The translations under genes were made by a program, and so were the position numbers. From a virus: 50,332 nucleotides of DNA. Below are positions 33,691 to 41,244 of the stretch, one piece after another; the first letter of the stretch is position 1, and every line of letters starts with the position of its first letter. The notes beneath the pieces were generated by a model, which was not told where the DNA came from, searched no databases, and saw only the letters and a program-made list of their open reading frames with translations. The stretch lies in IMG/VR virus record IMGVR_UViG_3300042328_001042, positions 1 to 50,332 of that record. One strand, written 5' to 3'.

Positions 33691-34128
33691 ATGAAAAAAT
33701 TATTAGCACTAACATTATTATTAGCATCAACTCAAGTATTTGCTGCAAAAGAAAAAGAAACCGTGACTTATGAATGGAAAGTGGTTAAGGTATTGGATGG
33801 CGACACCATTAAATTTGAAGCAGATTGGATGCCTAAACCATTGAAACCTGAAGTGTCCATTAGAGTATTGGGTATCGATACCCCAGAAAAGAAACCTAGA
33901 AATAAATGCGAACAAGAAGATGCTTTAGCACAAAAAGCATCGGCATTTACTAAAGAAGCAATTACCAAAGGCAAAAAGATTGAGGTAAAACTAGAATCGC
34001 ACGATAAATACGGCGGTAGAATGTTAGGATATGTGGTTATTGATGGTAAAAACCTTGGCGATGAATTGATTACCAATGGATTAGCAAGAGCGTATCACGG
34101 CGAAGCAAAATCGTCGTGGTGCGAATAA
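33691..34128 (+). CDS. exported staphylococcal-nuclease-family (thermonuclease) protein
   Basis: 145 residues. A clear signal peptide (MKKLLALTLLLASTQVFA, cleavage after the A-x-A-like VFA) is followed by the SNase core: VVKVLDGDTIKFEA near 31, IRVLGIDTPEKKP near 57, YGGRMLGYV near 108 and the NGLARAY end. The catalytic Arg and Asp/Glu positions look preserved. It would act in the periplasm or outside the cell on DNA or RNA. Follows nrdA by 19 bases. Confidence 0.88.
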   Translation: MKKLLALTLLLASTQVFAAKEKETVTYEWKVVKVLDGDTIKFEADWMPKPLKPEVSIRVLGIDTPEKKPRNKCEQEDALAQKASAFTKEAITKGKKIEVKLESHDKYGGRMLGYVVIDGKNLGDELITNGLARAYHGEAKSSWCE

Positions 34129-34147
34129 TAAACATAGGGAAATAAAA

Positions 34148-34300
34148 ATGTCAGTATCAAAAACTTTTGAATGTCAAAATTGCGAATCTGAAGGTAAAAT
34201 TGTAATTAAAGGCGATGACGTAACGTTGGCAGACATCTCAGTTTGCCCAGTCTGCGGTTCGTCTATTTTCGAAGAAGACGATGATTTTAGCGAGTATTAA
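34148..34300 (+). CDS. small zinc-ribbon protein
   Basis: 50 residues with two metal-binding knuckles, CQNC near residue 9 and CPVC near 33, and an acidic C-terminus (EEDDDFSEY). A regulatory or adaptor role is possible. TAATG overlap with the next gene. Confidence 0.65.
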   Translation: MSVSKTFECQNCESEGKIVIKGDDVTLADISVCPVCGSSIFEEDDDFSEY

Positions 34301-34743
34301 TGACTTGGTATCACAAGGATGTAGAAGTCGCTGAGTTACCAGACGACGCTGTCGGGTTTGTGTATATAATTACATGTATACCGACAGGTCGTCGATATTT
34401 GGGTAAAAAACTAGGACAGTTTACGAAAACGAAGACAAAAACAGTTAAACTCAAAAATGGCACATCTAAAAAGAAGAAGGTTCGCGAGAAAGTGGATAGC
34501 GATTGGCGCGATTACTACGGTTCTTCTGACGCTCTTAAAGCAGATATCGAACTGCTTGGCATAGAACAGTTTAAACGGGAAATCGTACATTTCTGTCTCT
34601 CTAAGTCTTCATGCTCCTACCTAGAAGCGAAATTGCAGTTTCAATATGACGTGCTGGAGGATGATAGTTGGTACAACAACAACATCATGATTCGGGTGCA
34701 CGGAAACCACATCAGAAACAAAAAGTTGACTGTTTCGTTTTAA
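34300..34743 (+). CDS. GIY-YIG endonuclease-like protein (SegE type)
   Basis: 147 residues. VGFVYIITCIPTGRRYLGKK near 18-38 corresponds to the GIY...YIG motif (VYI...YLG), and SDWRDYYGSSDALKADIELLG near 66 followed by YLEAKLQF near 112 supplies the conserved Arg and Glu positions. T4 Seg proteins are freestanding homing endonucleases. This one lacks a visible DNA-binding tail, so it may be a domesticated nuclease. The stop codon lies in the loop of the terminator. Confidence 0.7.
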   Translation: MTWYHKDVEVAELPDDAVGFVYIITCIPTGRRYLGKKLGQFTKTKTKTVKLKNGTSKKKKVREKVDSDWRDYYGSSDALKADIELLGIEQFKREIVHFCLSKSSCSYLEAKLQFQYDVLEDDSWYNNNIMIRVHGNHIRNKKLTVSF

Positions 34744-34757
34744 GAAACAGTCTTTTT
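34728..34757 (+). terminator. Rho-independent terminator (copy 2 of the cassette)
   Basis: GACTGTTTC (34728-34736) pairs with GAAACAGTC (34744-34752), then TTTTT. The stop codon of the preceding gene is in the loop. Confidence 0.92.
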
Positions 34758-34779
34758 CTTTTTTCTGTCAAAAAAGTTC

Positions 34780-34808
34780 TTTACTTCCTCTGTCGACTGC
34801 GGTATACT
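34780..34808 (+). promoter_or_regulatory. early promoter
   Basis: TTTACT 34780-34785, 17-base spacer, TATACT 34803-34808, followed by the leader CCTGTCAATTAAATTATGAGG. Confidence 0.92.
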
Positions 34809-34840
34809 AACCCTGTCAATTAAATTATGAGGAAGTGAAA

Positions 34841-35113
34841 ATGAGAAAAACTTTTAACATCGAAGAGTTCAAACAAACGATCAACGAATCTTTGGCGAAC
34901 AGCACTTGCTCGCCCAGCGTTAGATCTGGTATGATTTTTGCTCTTGACTCTGTGTTACATCAAGCAAACGCTTACGATGGATTTAGATATCTTAATCAAA
35001 ATGAAGTGGCAGAAGATGCACTTCCTGGTGTGCGAGTAGACTCCGACGGATGCGCATTGCCATTTGATCAACGCTTTGTGAACACCGATGTAACGCGCGT
35101 TCGCTACTACTAA
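34841..35113 (+). CDS. small protein, unknown
   Basis: 90 residues from the ATG at 34841 (GAGGAAGTGAAA upstream). MRKTFNIEEFKQTINESLANS then a helix and an acidic C-terminal part. I recall similar proteins in other large phages but no function. Single-gene unit ahead of another promoter. Confidence 0.65.
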   Translation: MRKTFNIEEFKQTINESLANSTCSPSVRSGMIFALDSVLHQANAYDGFRYLNQNEVAEDALPGVRVDSDGCALPFDQRFVNTDVTRVRYY

Positions 35114-35121
35114 AAAAATTC

Positions 35122-35150
35122 TTTACTTTCGCTAAGAGTTGCGGTATACT
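35122..35150 (+). promoter_or_regulatory. early promoter
   Basis: TTTACT 35122-35127, 17-base spacer, TATACT 35145-35150. Confidence 0.92.
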
Positions 35151-35182
35151 AAGTTATAAATTTGAAAAACTGGAACTGTATT

Positions 35183-35341
35183 ATGAAACTTGAAACCGCT
35201 ATAAAACAACTTCAAAAAGAAGCAGGATACTTGGGCGTTTCTGTCAATCGAGTAAAAGACATGATTCAAACCTTACCTTCGGCATTCCCAAAGAAAACAG
35301 TCGATGCATTCAGAACTTTAGAATCAGTTAAATTAGCATAG
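35183..35341 (+). CDS. small helical protein, unknown
   Basis: 52 residues (MKLETAIKQLQKEAGYLGVS...), amphipathic helices, basic. First gene of its operon. Unrecognised. Confidence 0.55.
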   Translation: MKLETAIKQLQKEAGYLGVSVNRVKDMIQTLPSAFPKKTVDAFRTLESVKLA

Positions 35342-35350
35342 GATTTTATC

Positions 35351-35536
35351 ATGACAAAAACGCAAGCGCAGCAAGTTGAAGATGCCATTGTTATTTGTAT
35401 TGAAGACCACAATATGAACCAAGAACAAATGTTAAAATATATCACAGATACTTACAAAGTATCGCCTGTTTTTGTGTTAAACGCTTACAAGGAAATGTAT
35501 GAAGACGAAGAAGAATCCGGTAGCAAAGGCAGTTAG
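35351..35536 (+). CDS. small acidic helical protein, unknown
   Basis: 61 residues, starting after AGGATTTTATC. Acidic tail EDEEESGSKGS. Its 3' end overlaps an out-of-frame basic gene. Confidence 0.6.
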   Translation: MTKTQAQQVEDAIVICIEDHNMNQEQMLKYITDTYKVSPVFVLNAYKEMYEDEEESGSKGS

Positions 35537-35618
35537 AACGCCAAGATTTAAAATTCAAGTAGTAAAATCCAAAAAACTTTATAATAGAAGAGCGAAAAAT
35601 TATGAGCAATATGATTGA
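35499..35618 (+). CDS. very small basic phage protein nested between two genes
   Basis: 39 residues in another frame, overlapping the previous gene by 38 bases and the next by 17. The peptide starts MKTKKNPVAKAVRTPRFK and continues very basic; the KNPVAKxxRTxxF pattern is one I recall from small basic proteins of many phages. It explains the otherwise empty gap between the two neighbours. Confidence 0.6.
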   Translation: MKTKKNPVAKAVRTPRFKIQVVKSKKLYNRRAKNYEQYD

Positions 35619-35874
35619 TTACACCGAAACTGAAACCCAAGAAATGGTACAAAACCTATTACATATTGGACCAACAACCGTTATTTTTATGAAAAAAGAC
35701 GGAACTGAACGCACTATGAAGTGTACATTGAAAGAATCTTTGATTCCGTCCGATAAAGCACCGAAAGGCGATTCCAATAGAAAAACAAACAATACAGTTC
35801 AACCTGTATTTGATTTAGATATCGGCGATTGGCGGTCGTTTACTTGGAGTTCGATTACAGAGGTCTCTGTATGA
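35602..35874 (+). CDS. SH3-like beta-barrel phage protein
   Basis: 90 residues. VIFMKKDGTERTMKCTLKESLIP, then VFDLDIGDWRSFTWSSI, match a family commonly annotated as an SH3 beta-barrel-fold protein in large phages (from memory). Function unknown. Overlaps the next gene by 4 bases. Confidence 0.7.
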   Translation: MSNMIDYTETETQEMVQNLLHIGPTTVIFMKKDGTERTMKCTLKESLIPSDKAPKGDSNRKTNNTVQPVFDLDIGDWRSFTWSSITEVSV

Positions 35875-36068
35875 GTCATAAAAAAGAATCGGCGATTACC
35901 ATAGGATTTCTGACATTGTCTGCAATTGCTTTAGTAATCATAGGACCATTGGCGATTATCTGGTCGTTGAATACGTTGTTTCCGGTATTATCAATTCCAT
36001 ATACATTGGAAACATGGTTCGCGACAGTTTTTCTTTCATCAGTTTTTAAAACAAAGGTAGGTAAATAA
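35871..36068 (+). CDS. small membrane protein with one to two spans
   Basis: 65 residues from the ATG overlapping the previous stop. Hydrophobic from residue 8 (AITIGFLTLSAIALVIIGPLAIIW), then a second less clear segment. Inner-membrane location is likely. Confidence 0.6.
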   Translation: MSHKKESAITIGFLTLSAIALVIIGPLAIIWSLNTLFPVLSIPYTLETWFATVFLSSVFKTKVGK

Positions 36069-36069
36069 T

Positions 36070-36330
36070 ATGAGTTTCAATATCACAAACCCAGCAGACA
36101 AAAAACGTGTTAAAGACGCATTATTTGAAATCTCTGGTTCGTATGCTAGAATTGAAGGCGAACGCGACTTGATTAAAACTGTGGTGAAAGACCTTGCCGA
36201 TGAATATGAGTTATCCAAAAAACAGGTTAATAAAATTGCTCGTGCATATCACAAACAGAACTATAATCAACAGGTCGCCGAGTCAGAAGAGTTTCAGGAA
36301 CTGTACGAGTCTTTGTTAGAATCTGAATAA
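36070..36330 (+). CDS. dsbA: DsbA-like dsDNA-binding protein
   Basis: 86 residues, all helical. The second half, LADEYELSKKQVNKIARAYHKQNYNQQVAESEEFQELYESLLE, parallels T4 DsbA (RAKDELGVDGKMFNRLLALYHKDNR...EELYD). T4 DsbA binds double-stranded DNA near late promoters. Consistent with the late boxes in this window. Homology judged by eye. Confidence 0.65.
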   Translation: MSFNITNPADKKRVKDALFEISGSYARIEGERDLIKTVVKDLADEYELSKKQVNKIARAYHKQNYNQQVAESEEFQELYESLLESE

Positions 36331-36335
36331 ATCGC

Positions 36336-36364
36336 TTTACTTTTCTGGGCAACCGCAGTATACT
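36336..36364 (+). promoter_or_regulatory. early promoter
   Basis: TTTACT 36336-36341, 17-base spacer, TATACT 36359-36364. Confidence 0.92.
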
Positions 36365-36390
36365 AAGTTTTTTATTGAGGAATTTATCCT

Positions 36391-37563
36391 ATGTCTGAAG
36401 AAGTTAAATTAAGCAAAAAAGAGCAGTATGCTGCCCAGAAACGCGATAAGCAAGCAGCGATAAAAGAAAAACGAAGAGAGATTGCATCAAAGATTGGCGG
36501 TGGCGCAGAACCCGACGTCAATCCTCTCAACTACAGACTTTCTATTATGATTGCTCTGAATTGGTATAACGTAAACGCCGATTATAAACAATACCGTTCT
36601 TGGTTAAATGAGTATCTAATCAACACGGAAAGAAAGAAGTTGATTACTGTTCTGAATAAAGTTTCTGACCATGAGATACGTTCGATTGGTATGTTATGTC
36701 GATTGAATTTACGCGACCAGTATCTTGAAGACTCAGATGTTGCATTCATTGAATCTACAATTACTCGTTTGATTGAAAGTGTCAATATACCTGCTCCAAA
36801 GGTAGAAGATACAATTACGATAATTCCTGAAGTCGATAAAAAACCGAAAATTGTTATAGATAAATCAAGGGAAGAAGCAATTCGTTTATCCGAAGGGTTT
36901 GAAGAAGCGATAGATAATTTCGTCATTAAAAAGAAATCTGATTTCAACGCGTCCGATTATCTAAAGGCAAACGAAGTTCCTGCAGCTGTATCTAAAAAGA
37001 TTGCGGAATTATACAAACCGATGTTATCTGAACTGATGGAAGCGCAAGACGGCGAAGATAAAGAATTAACAGAAGGTTATTCTAATTTTACTAAAGCGCA
37101 ATTGAAGAAGTTTGTTGCATTCGTCGAGTCGTTGATAAACGCTTGCAATCAGCAAATTGTTTCTGTTAAAGTTAAAAAAACCCGTGCCAAGAAACCTGTT
37201 TCGCCGGAAAAATTGATTGCAAAATTAAAATTCATGAAAGAGTTTGATGAACTTAATTTGAAATCAATTAAACCTACCTCTATAGTAGAGTCAAACGAAA
37301 TTTGGTTATATAATACTAAGAACAAACGGTTGTTTGTCTATAAAGCAGCGAAAGATAGTAAATTGTCGGTTAAAGGAACTGCAATCACGGGTTATGACAT
37401 TAAAGAATCTGTATCAGTTTGTCTTAGAAAACCGGAAGAGTTTTTTAAGAATACTCAATTAGCAAAACGCGCGTTGGGAAATGCATTTAAATCAATTAAA
37501 ACTAAACCTGCGTTGGCAAACGGCAGAACCTGCGAAACTATGGTTATTCTAGGGGCATTTTAA
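36391..37563 (+). CDS. conserved large phage protein of unknown function
   Basis: 390 residues. A charged N-terminal helix (SKKEQYAAQKRDKQAAIKEKRRE) leads into NPLNYRLSIMIALNWYNVNADYKQYRSWL, a low-conservation linker with KVEDTITIIPEVDK, and a C-terminal domain with basic helices (KTRAKKPVSPEKLIAKL) and a beta-rich end (EIWLYNTKNKRLFVYKA, SVKGTAITGYD). I recall homologues in marine T4-like phages without assigned function. Its position just before rnh and its basic tail suggest nucleic-acid work. Confidence 0.7.
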   Translation: MSEEVKLSKKEQYAAQKRDKQAAIKEKRREIASKIGGGAEPDVNPLNYRLSIMIALNWYNVNADYKQYRSWLNEYLINTERKKLITVLNKVSDHEIRSIGMLCRLNLRDQYLEDSDVAFIESTITRLIESVNIPAPKVEDTITIIPEVDKKPKIVIDKSREEAIRLSEGFEEAIDNFVIKKKSDFNASDYLKANEVPAAVSKKIAELYKPMLSELMEAQDGEDKELTEGYSNFTKAQLKKFVAFVESLINACNQQIVSVKVKKTRAKKPVSPEKLIAKLKFMKEFDELNLKSIKPTSIVESNEIWLYNTKNKRLFVYKAAKDSKLSVKGTAITGYDIKESVSVCLRKPEEFFKNTQLAKRALGNAFKSIKTKPALANGRTCETMVILGAF

Positions 37564-37790
37564 TGAAATATTGGTCTTATAATGAAATGGATGTTAATCC
37601 TGATGGATCAATCGGGTACGTCGTAACATTATCTGAAGACCAAATCATTGCACAATATTGGTCTTATTGGTATAATCAAATGTGTAATAAATTGGGTACA
37701 GAATATGTTAATAATAATTATACAACCCATGATTGTATTGATGATTGGGTTGTTGCGAATTGGGCATGGGAACAAAAAAATGAAAATTGA
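37563..37790 (+). CDS. small protein, unknown
   Basis: 75 residues, rich in Trp, Tyr and Asn, TAATG-coupled to the preceding gene. Unrecognised. Confidence 0.6.
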   Translation: MKYWSYNEMDVNPDGSIGYVVTLSEDQIIAQYWSYWYNQMCNKLGTEYVNNNYTTHDCIDDWVVANWAWEQKNEN

Positions 37791-37941
37791 AGATATTGTT
37801 TATAGCGTAGTTGTAATGATGTGTTTAACTTGGGCGACTGTTACTGTTGTTAATAAGTATGCGCCGGAAGTCCCAAAGAACCCGCAAGTCGAACAAGAAT
37901 TGATTGAAATTATAAAGGTCGTGAATAATGATACTAATTGA
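37780..37941 (+). CDS. small membrane-anchored or secreted protein
   Basis: 53 residues from the ATG within the end of the previous gene. One hydrophobic segment at residues 7-25 (VYSVVVMMCLTWATVTVV) then a polar tail rich in Glu. Overlaps the rnh start by 14 bases. Confidence 0.5.
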   Translation: MKIEDIVYSVVVMMCLTWATVTVVNKYAPEVPKNPQVEQELIEIIKVVNNDTN

Positions 37942-38830
37942 TTACAGTCAGATCGCTCTTAGCGTTTTGACAACTCCTGAGTTTAAATCTAAATTAAATG
38001 GTGATGAAGAAACAGTTAAGGATCTTGTAAGACACGCCACCATTGCAACAATACTTTCTTATAAAAAGAAGTACGGCGGAAAATACGGGCAGGTTGTTAT
38101 TGCTTGCGATGGTCGCCAATATTGGCGCAGAGAAGTATTTCCCTATTATAAAGCAAGTCGTAAAAAAAATAGAGATAAATCTGATTTGAATTGGAAACTG
38201 ATTTTTGATTGTTTATCTGAAATTAGAAATGACATTAAAGAATATTTCCCATATCGAGTAATTCATTTAGATCGATCGGAAGCAGATGACATTATTGCCG
38301 TTATTACAGAATGGGCGCAAAGTAATGAATTAATTGAGCAGGGACTTGAAACAGAACCTCAACCAATTCTAATTGTTTCATCTGATAAAGATTTTAAACA
38401 GTTACATTCATATCATGATGTTAAACAATGGTCGCCGATGCAGAAGAAGTTCGTTACTTCGACTAAGAAAGAAATTCAAGAATACAAAATACAACATATT
38501 GTCAAGGGCGACGTTGGCGACGGTATTCCTAATATGATGAGTCGCGATGACATTTTAGTTACGGAAGGCGAACGTCAAAAGGTTGTAACTGCAAAGCGGT
38601 TGGAAGAGTTTTTTGAACTTGGTAAAGACGCTTGTAGGTCTGACGAAGAGCGTAGAAACTGGGATAGAAATGAGATGCTGGTGTCATTTTCAAAAATCCC
38701 AGAAGATATAAAAACATCTATCGTAAATGAATATATACAAAACGTGCCTAAGGTTGATCGGATGAAAATCATGAATTACCTAATTAAGCATAAGTGTAGA
38801 TTATTATTAAACAGTTTAGAGGAATTTTGA
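37928..38830 (+). CDS. rnh: RNase H, T4 Rnh / FEN-1-like 5' nuclease
   Basis: 300 residues. ILIDYSQIAL at the start and VVIACDGRQYWRREVFPYYKASRKKNRDK near 57-85 are the PIN-like metal-binding motifs. SEADDIIAVI near 118 and VSSDKDFKQL near 150 supply further acidic ligands, and VKGDVGDGIPNM near 195 is the helix-hairpin region. It removes RNA primers and flaps on the lagging strand with the ligase at 3346. Overlaps the next gene. Confidence 0.92.
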   Translation: MILIDYSQIALSVLTTPEFKSKLNGDEETVKDLVRHATIATILSYKKKYGGKYGQVVIACDGRQYWRREVFPYYKASRKKNRDKSDLNWKLIFDCLSEIRNDIKEYFPYRVIHLDRSEADDIIAVITEWAQSNELIEQGLETEPQPILIVSSDKDFKQLHSYHDVKQWSPMQKKFVTSTKKEIQEYKIQHIVKGDVGDGIPNMMSRDDILVTEGERQKVVTAKRLEEFFELGKDACRSDEERRNWDRNEMLVSFSKIPEDIKTSIVNEYIQNVPKVDRMKIMNYLIKHKCRLLLNSLEEF

Positions 38831-39321
38831 TGAGTAAGTATGTAACTGAAATGTTAAATGAGATCAATAATGATCCAAAGTTGATTGAGAAATATAAAGA
38901 TAGCAATGTATTAAAACTGTTATTTGAACATGCTTTTAATCCAGATAAGAAATTTGTATTACCGGAAGGCATTCCACCATTTAAAGAAGATCCTGCACCA
39001 ATGGGTATGAGTCCAGCCAATTTGATCATGGAAGTCAAAAAACTGTATGTGTTTTGTAGAACTGACCTACAGGCAATCCGACGGGAAACGCTGTTTATTC
39101 AGTTACTCGAGAATGTGCATCCGTCCGAAGCAAGAGTGTTACTTCATGTAAAAGACCAAACCTTGCATTTGTTGTATAAAAAAATTACCCATAAACTGGC
39201 GTTTGACGCAGGTCTGGTATCCGTGCCGCCTATTGAAAAGGTGAAGAAAGAGAGAAAAAAGTCTGCGAAGGATGGTCAGTCGGACTTACCAGAGGAAGAA
39301 TTAATCGTCAGTCCAATTTAA
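38830..39321 (+). CDS. conserved T4-like phage protein (DUF6433-like)
   Basis: 163 residues from the ATG overlapping the rnh stop. LFEHAFNPDKKFVLPEGIPPF, APMGMSPANLIMEVKKLYVFCR and HPSEARVLLHVKDQTLHLLYKKITHKL match a family found next to replication genes in marine T4-like phages (remembered as DUF6433). It is not gp59 by sequence, though it occupies a comparable neighbourhood. Function unknown. Confidence 0.7.
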   Translation: MSKYVTEMLNEINNDPKLIEKYKDSNVLKLLFEHAFNPDKKFVLPEGIPPFKEDPAPMGMSPANLIMEVKKLYVFCRTDLQAIRRETLFIQLLENVHPSEARVLLHVKDQTLHLLYKKITHKLAFDAGLVSVPPIEKVKKERKKSAKDGQSDLPEEELIVSPI

Positions 39322-39330
39322 AAAAAGTTC

Positions 39331-39359
39331 TTTACTTCTTCAAAGGATTGCGGTATACT
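39331..39359 (+). promoter_or_regulatory. early promoter
   Basis: TTTACT 39331-39336, 17-base spacer, TATACT 39354-39359. Confidence 0.92.
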
Positions 39360-39392
39360 AACTTTGTAAATTTGAAAAGGTGATTTTTTATT

Positions 39393-39743
39393 ATGAAACT
39401 TAGTTTGAACGTTCTATTGAAAAAACTTGATAATAGAACCTCATTTTTTGATGAGGTTCGTATCAACGGTTTAACCTTGTTGGTTAACAATAGAAAAAAT
39501 TCAAGATTCAATACATTATTGCAATTCAGAAAAGCAGGCATTACAATAGAATGTAATTGCTGTAAGGTTCAACCAAGTTATGCAGAATATACAGAAAACT
39601 TTGGTTTAAGAATGATGGTCAATGAATTCAATCATATGACCATTGATCACATCGCACCAAAGTCTAAAGGTGGCGCAAGTTCGCCTGATAATTATCAAAT
39701 TTTATGTTGGAATTGTAATCACAATAAAGGTAATAGATCATGA
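39393..39743 (+). CDS. HNH endonuclease
   Basis: 116 residues. The HNH fold is visible as CNCCK near 52, then MTIDHIAPKSKGGASSPDNYQILCWNCNHNKGN near 82-115: the His of DHI, the Asn of DNY and the final His/Asn, with the two CxxC pairs binding zinc. The N-terminal 45 residues are basic. Could be a freestanding homing or DNA-processing nuclease. ATGA-coupled to the next gene. Confidence 0.85.
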   Translation: MKLSLNVLLKKLDNRTSFFDEVRINGLTLLVNNRKNSRFNTLLQFRKAGITIECNCCKVQPSYAEYTENFGLRMMVNEFNHMTIDHIAPKSKGGASSPDNYQILCWNCNHNKGNRS

Positions 39744-40054
39744 AAACAAAAGTAACAATTAGTCAAGACGGTGATAGAATTTTTCTAAGAACACCCTACA
39801 AGAAAGGTTATGTTGTGTGGTTACTAGAAGAATTACAATCATATGACAGTTCATATTATCGGTATACCCATGAATGGGTTTTATACTCAAAGAAACGCGA
39901 ACATAATCCAGAACGGGTTGCAAGATGGCATAAAGAATACTTGTTTGGGTTTAACGTTCTTTCAATGATTAGAAAAACCGCTGCAGCAAAGCATTACTAT
40001 TCATTATTGAAAGATTTGAACGACATTGAAATTAATCCTAATTTGACTTACTAA
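39740..40054 (+). CDS. protein of unknown function
   Basis: 104 residues, basic and rich in Tyr and Trp (ELQSYDSSYYRYTHEWVLYSKKR). Directly coupled to the HNH gene. No family recognised. Confidence 0.6.
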   Translation: MKTKVTISQDGDRIFLRTPYKKGYVVWLLEELQSYDSSYYRYTHEWVLYSKKREHNPERVARWHKEYLFGFNVLSMIRKTAAAKHYYSLLKDLNDIEINPNLTY

Positions 40055-40070
40055 TAAGGAATTTTATATT

Positions 40071-40523
40071 ATGAAAGCAATTGAACCGACAGTAAAAATC
40101 AAATCCGTTAAATCAGTATCATTGTTTGATGCGTTTAACCTCAATAAAAGAATTGAGAACTACAAATTATCCAGAGCATGGGCAGACCGCAATCTGGATA
40201 ATGGCGAGATTCTGGTAGAGTCGTTGGAAATTGAATATATCTATTTTCAACAACATATTTTTATCGAGGAAACCAAAGAACTATTATCCAAACTAAATAG
40301 AATTGGATTTGAATCATTAGTTGGGTTTCCCGATGAGAAATTATTTGATAAGTTCGCATCAATCATGTACAACAAAAAGCACAATGTTTCATTGAGTCTA
40401 TATAAACCAGAACATGGTGATGCGATTAAAACTGCATACGCAATTGCCGAAGATTCAAAAACAGAAGGATTGACGGAACTGGCAGTATTCTTATCTGCTG
40501 TTAATGTTTTGATGGATAAATAA
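40071..40523 (+). CDS. protein of unknown function
   Basis: 150 residues, largely helical, preceded by AAGGAATTT. No motif recognised. Lies one base before the YqeY-like gene. Confidence 0.6.
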   Translation: MKAIEPTVKIKSVKSVSLFDAFNLNKRIENYKLSRAWADRNLDNGEILVESLEIEYIYFQQHIFIEETKELLSKLNRIGFESLVGFPDEKLFDKFASIMYNKKHNVSLSLYKPEHGDAIKTAYAIAEDSKTEGLTELAVFLSAVNVLMDK

Positions 40524-40524
40524 T

Positions 40525-40950
40525 ATGTTATTGACCGATATTAGAGCAGACCTAGATGCTGCTAGAAAAGAGAAAAACCAAACATTACTAACATTATTAA
40601 CCACGTTGTATTCTGAGTGTGCAATGGTTGGTAAAACTAAACGCAATGGTGATTCGACTGATGAAGAAGTATTATCAATCATCAGAAAGTTTAAAATTGG
40701 CGTTGAAGAAATTGCAAAAATAAAAGGTATAAATACTGATATTGAATATGAATTATCGGTATACGAAAAGTATTTACCATCAATGATTAGTGATGAAGAA
40801 TTGCTGATTATTATTGATGAGATTGTTAATAGTCTGGCTGAAAAATCCCCTAAACAAATGGGTAAAGTCATGACAGAATTAAAGAATAAATACTTGGGTA
40901 GATACGATGGCACTTTAGCAAGTAAAATCGTTAAAGAAAAGTTAGTATAA
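40525..40950 (+). CDS. YqeY/GatB-tail-domain protein
   Basis: 141 residues. The pattern DEEVLSIIRKFKIGVEEIAKIKG...YEKYLPSMISDEELLIIIDEIV...MGKVMTELKNKYLGRYDGTLASKIVKE is the YqeY family, homologous to the tail domain of GatB that contacts tRNA in the amidotransferase. Here it immediately precedes the tRNA/ncRNA cluster. A role with tRNA is inferred from the family and position only. Confidence 0.82.
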   Translation: MLLTDIRADLDAARKEKNQTLLTLLTTLYSECAMVGKTKRNGDSTDEEVLSIIRKFKIGVEEIAKIKGINTDIEYELSVYEKYLPSMISDEELLIIIDEIVNSLAEKSPKQMGKVMTELKNKYLGRYDGTLASKIVKEKLV

Positions 40951-40953
40951 ATA
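40946..40953 (+). promoter_or_regulatory. T4-type late promoter upstream of a structured RNA
   Basis: Exact TATAAATA overlapping the stop of the YqeY-like gene. Transcription from it would start close to the closing stem at 40960. Confidence 0.7.
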
Positions 40954-40959
40954 AGATGT

Positions 40960-41113
40960 AAACAGTTCATCATTGAAAAATGACGGTGTGAGAACGGGAC
41001 GTATGGTATAATCGGAAATATCCCTATTCATTAGATAAAGCGACAACGCCGTTATATTGACGTTTCTGTTGATCGGTAACTTGGTACGACTCCCTCTTGT
41101 TACTGAACTGTTT
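40960..41113 (+). ncRNA. cloverleaf-like structured RNA 1 (unknown class)
   Basis: A perfect 10-bp closing stem (40960-40969 with 41104-41113). Inside, in order: hairpin 40970-40983 (TCATT/AATGA, GAAA loop) directly stacked on the closing stem; a long arm closed by CGGTG 40984-40988 with CGCCG 41047-41051, containing GGGA/TCCC; and a hairpin GTAAC 41076-41080 with GTTAC 41099-41103, again directly next to the closing stem. The result is a four-way junction resembling an enlarged tRNA without 3' CCA. Late promoter upstream. Confidence 0.55.
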
Positions 41114-41121
41114 TATAATGA

Positions 41122-41129
41122 TATAAATA
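41122..41129 (+). promoter_or_regulatory. T4-type late promoter of tRNA-Asn
   Basis: Exact TATAAATA ending 16 bases before the tRNA. The bases after it (AGATG.AAA) resemble those after the box at 40946. Confidence 0.7.
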
Positions 41130-41145
41130 AGATGCAAAGAGTTAT

Positions 41146-41222
41146 TCCCAGACGGACGCAAGGTGTGTCAGCAGACTGTTAATCTGTTCATCAGGTAAGT
41201 TCGATTCTTACTCTGGGAGCCA
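41146..41222 (+). tRNA. tRNA-Asn (anticodon GTT)
   Basis: Acceptor TCCCAGA/TCTGGGA, discriminator G and encoded CCA; anticodon stem GCAGA/TCTGT with loop CTGTTAA; T arm GTAAG/CTTAC with loop TTCGATT. A complete, canonical tRNA. Confidence 0.93.
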
Positions 41223-41231
41223 ACTTTTTAT

Positions 41232-41239
41232 TATAAATA
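41232..41239 (+). promoter_or_regulatory. T4-type late promoter of tRNA-Ser
   Basis: Exact TATAAATA between tRNA-Asn and tRNA-Ser, 15 bases before the latter. Confidence 0.7.
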
Positions 41240-41244
41240 AAACG

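Noticed and set aside
38830-39321. gp59 helicase loader
   Set aside because: The position after rnh would suit it, but the sequence blocks (VLPEGIPPF, GMSPANLIMEVKKLY) fit a different conserved family.
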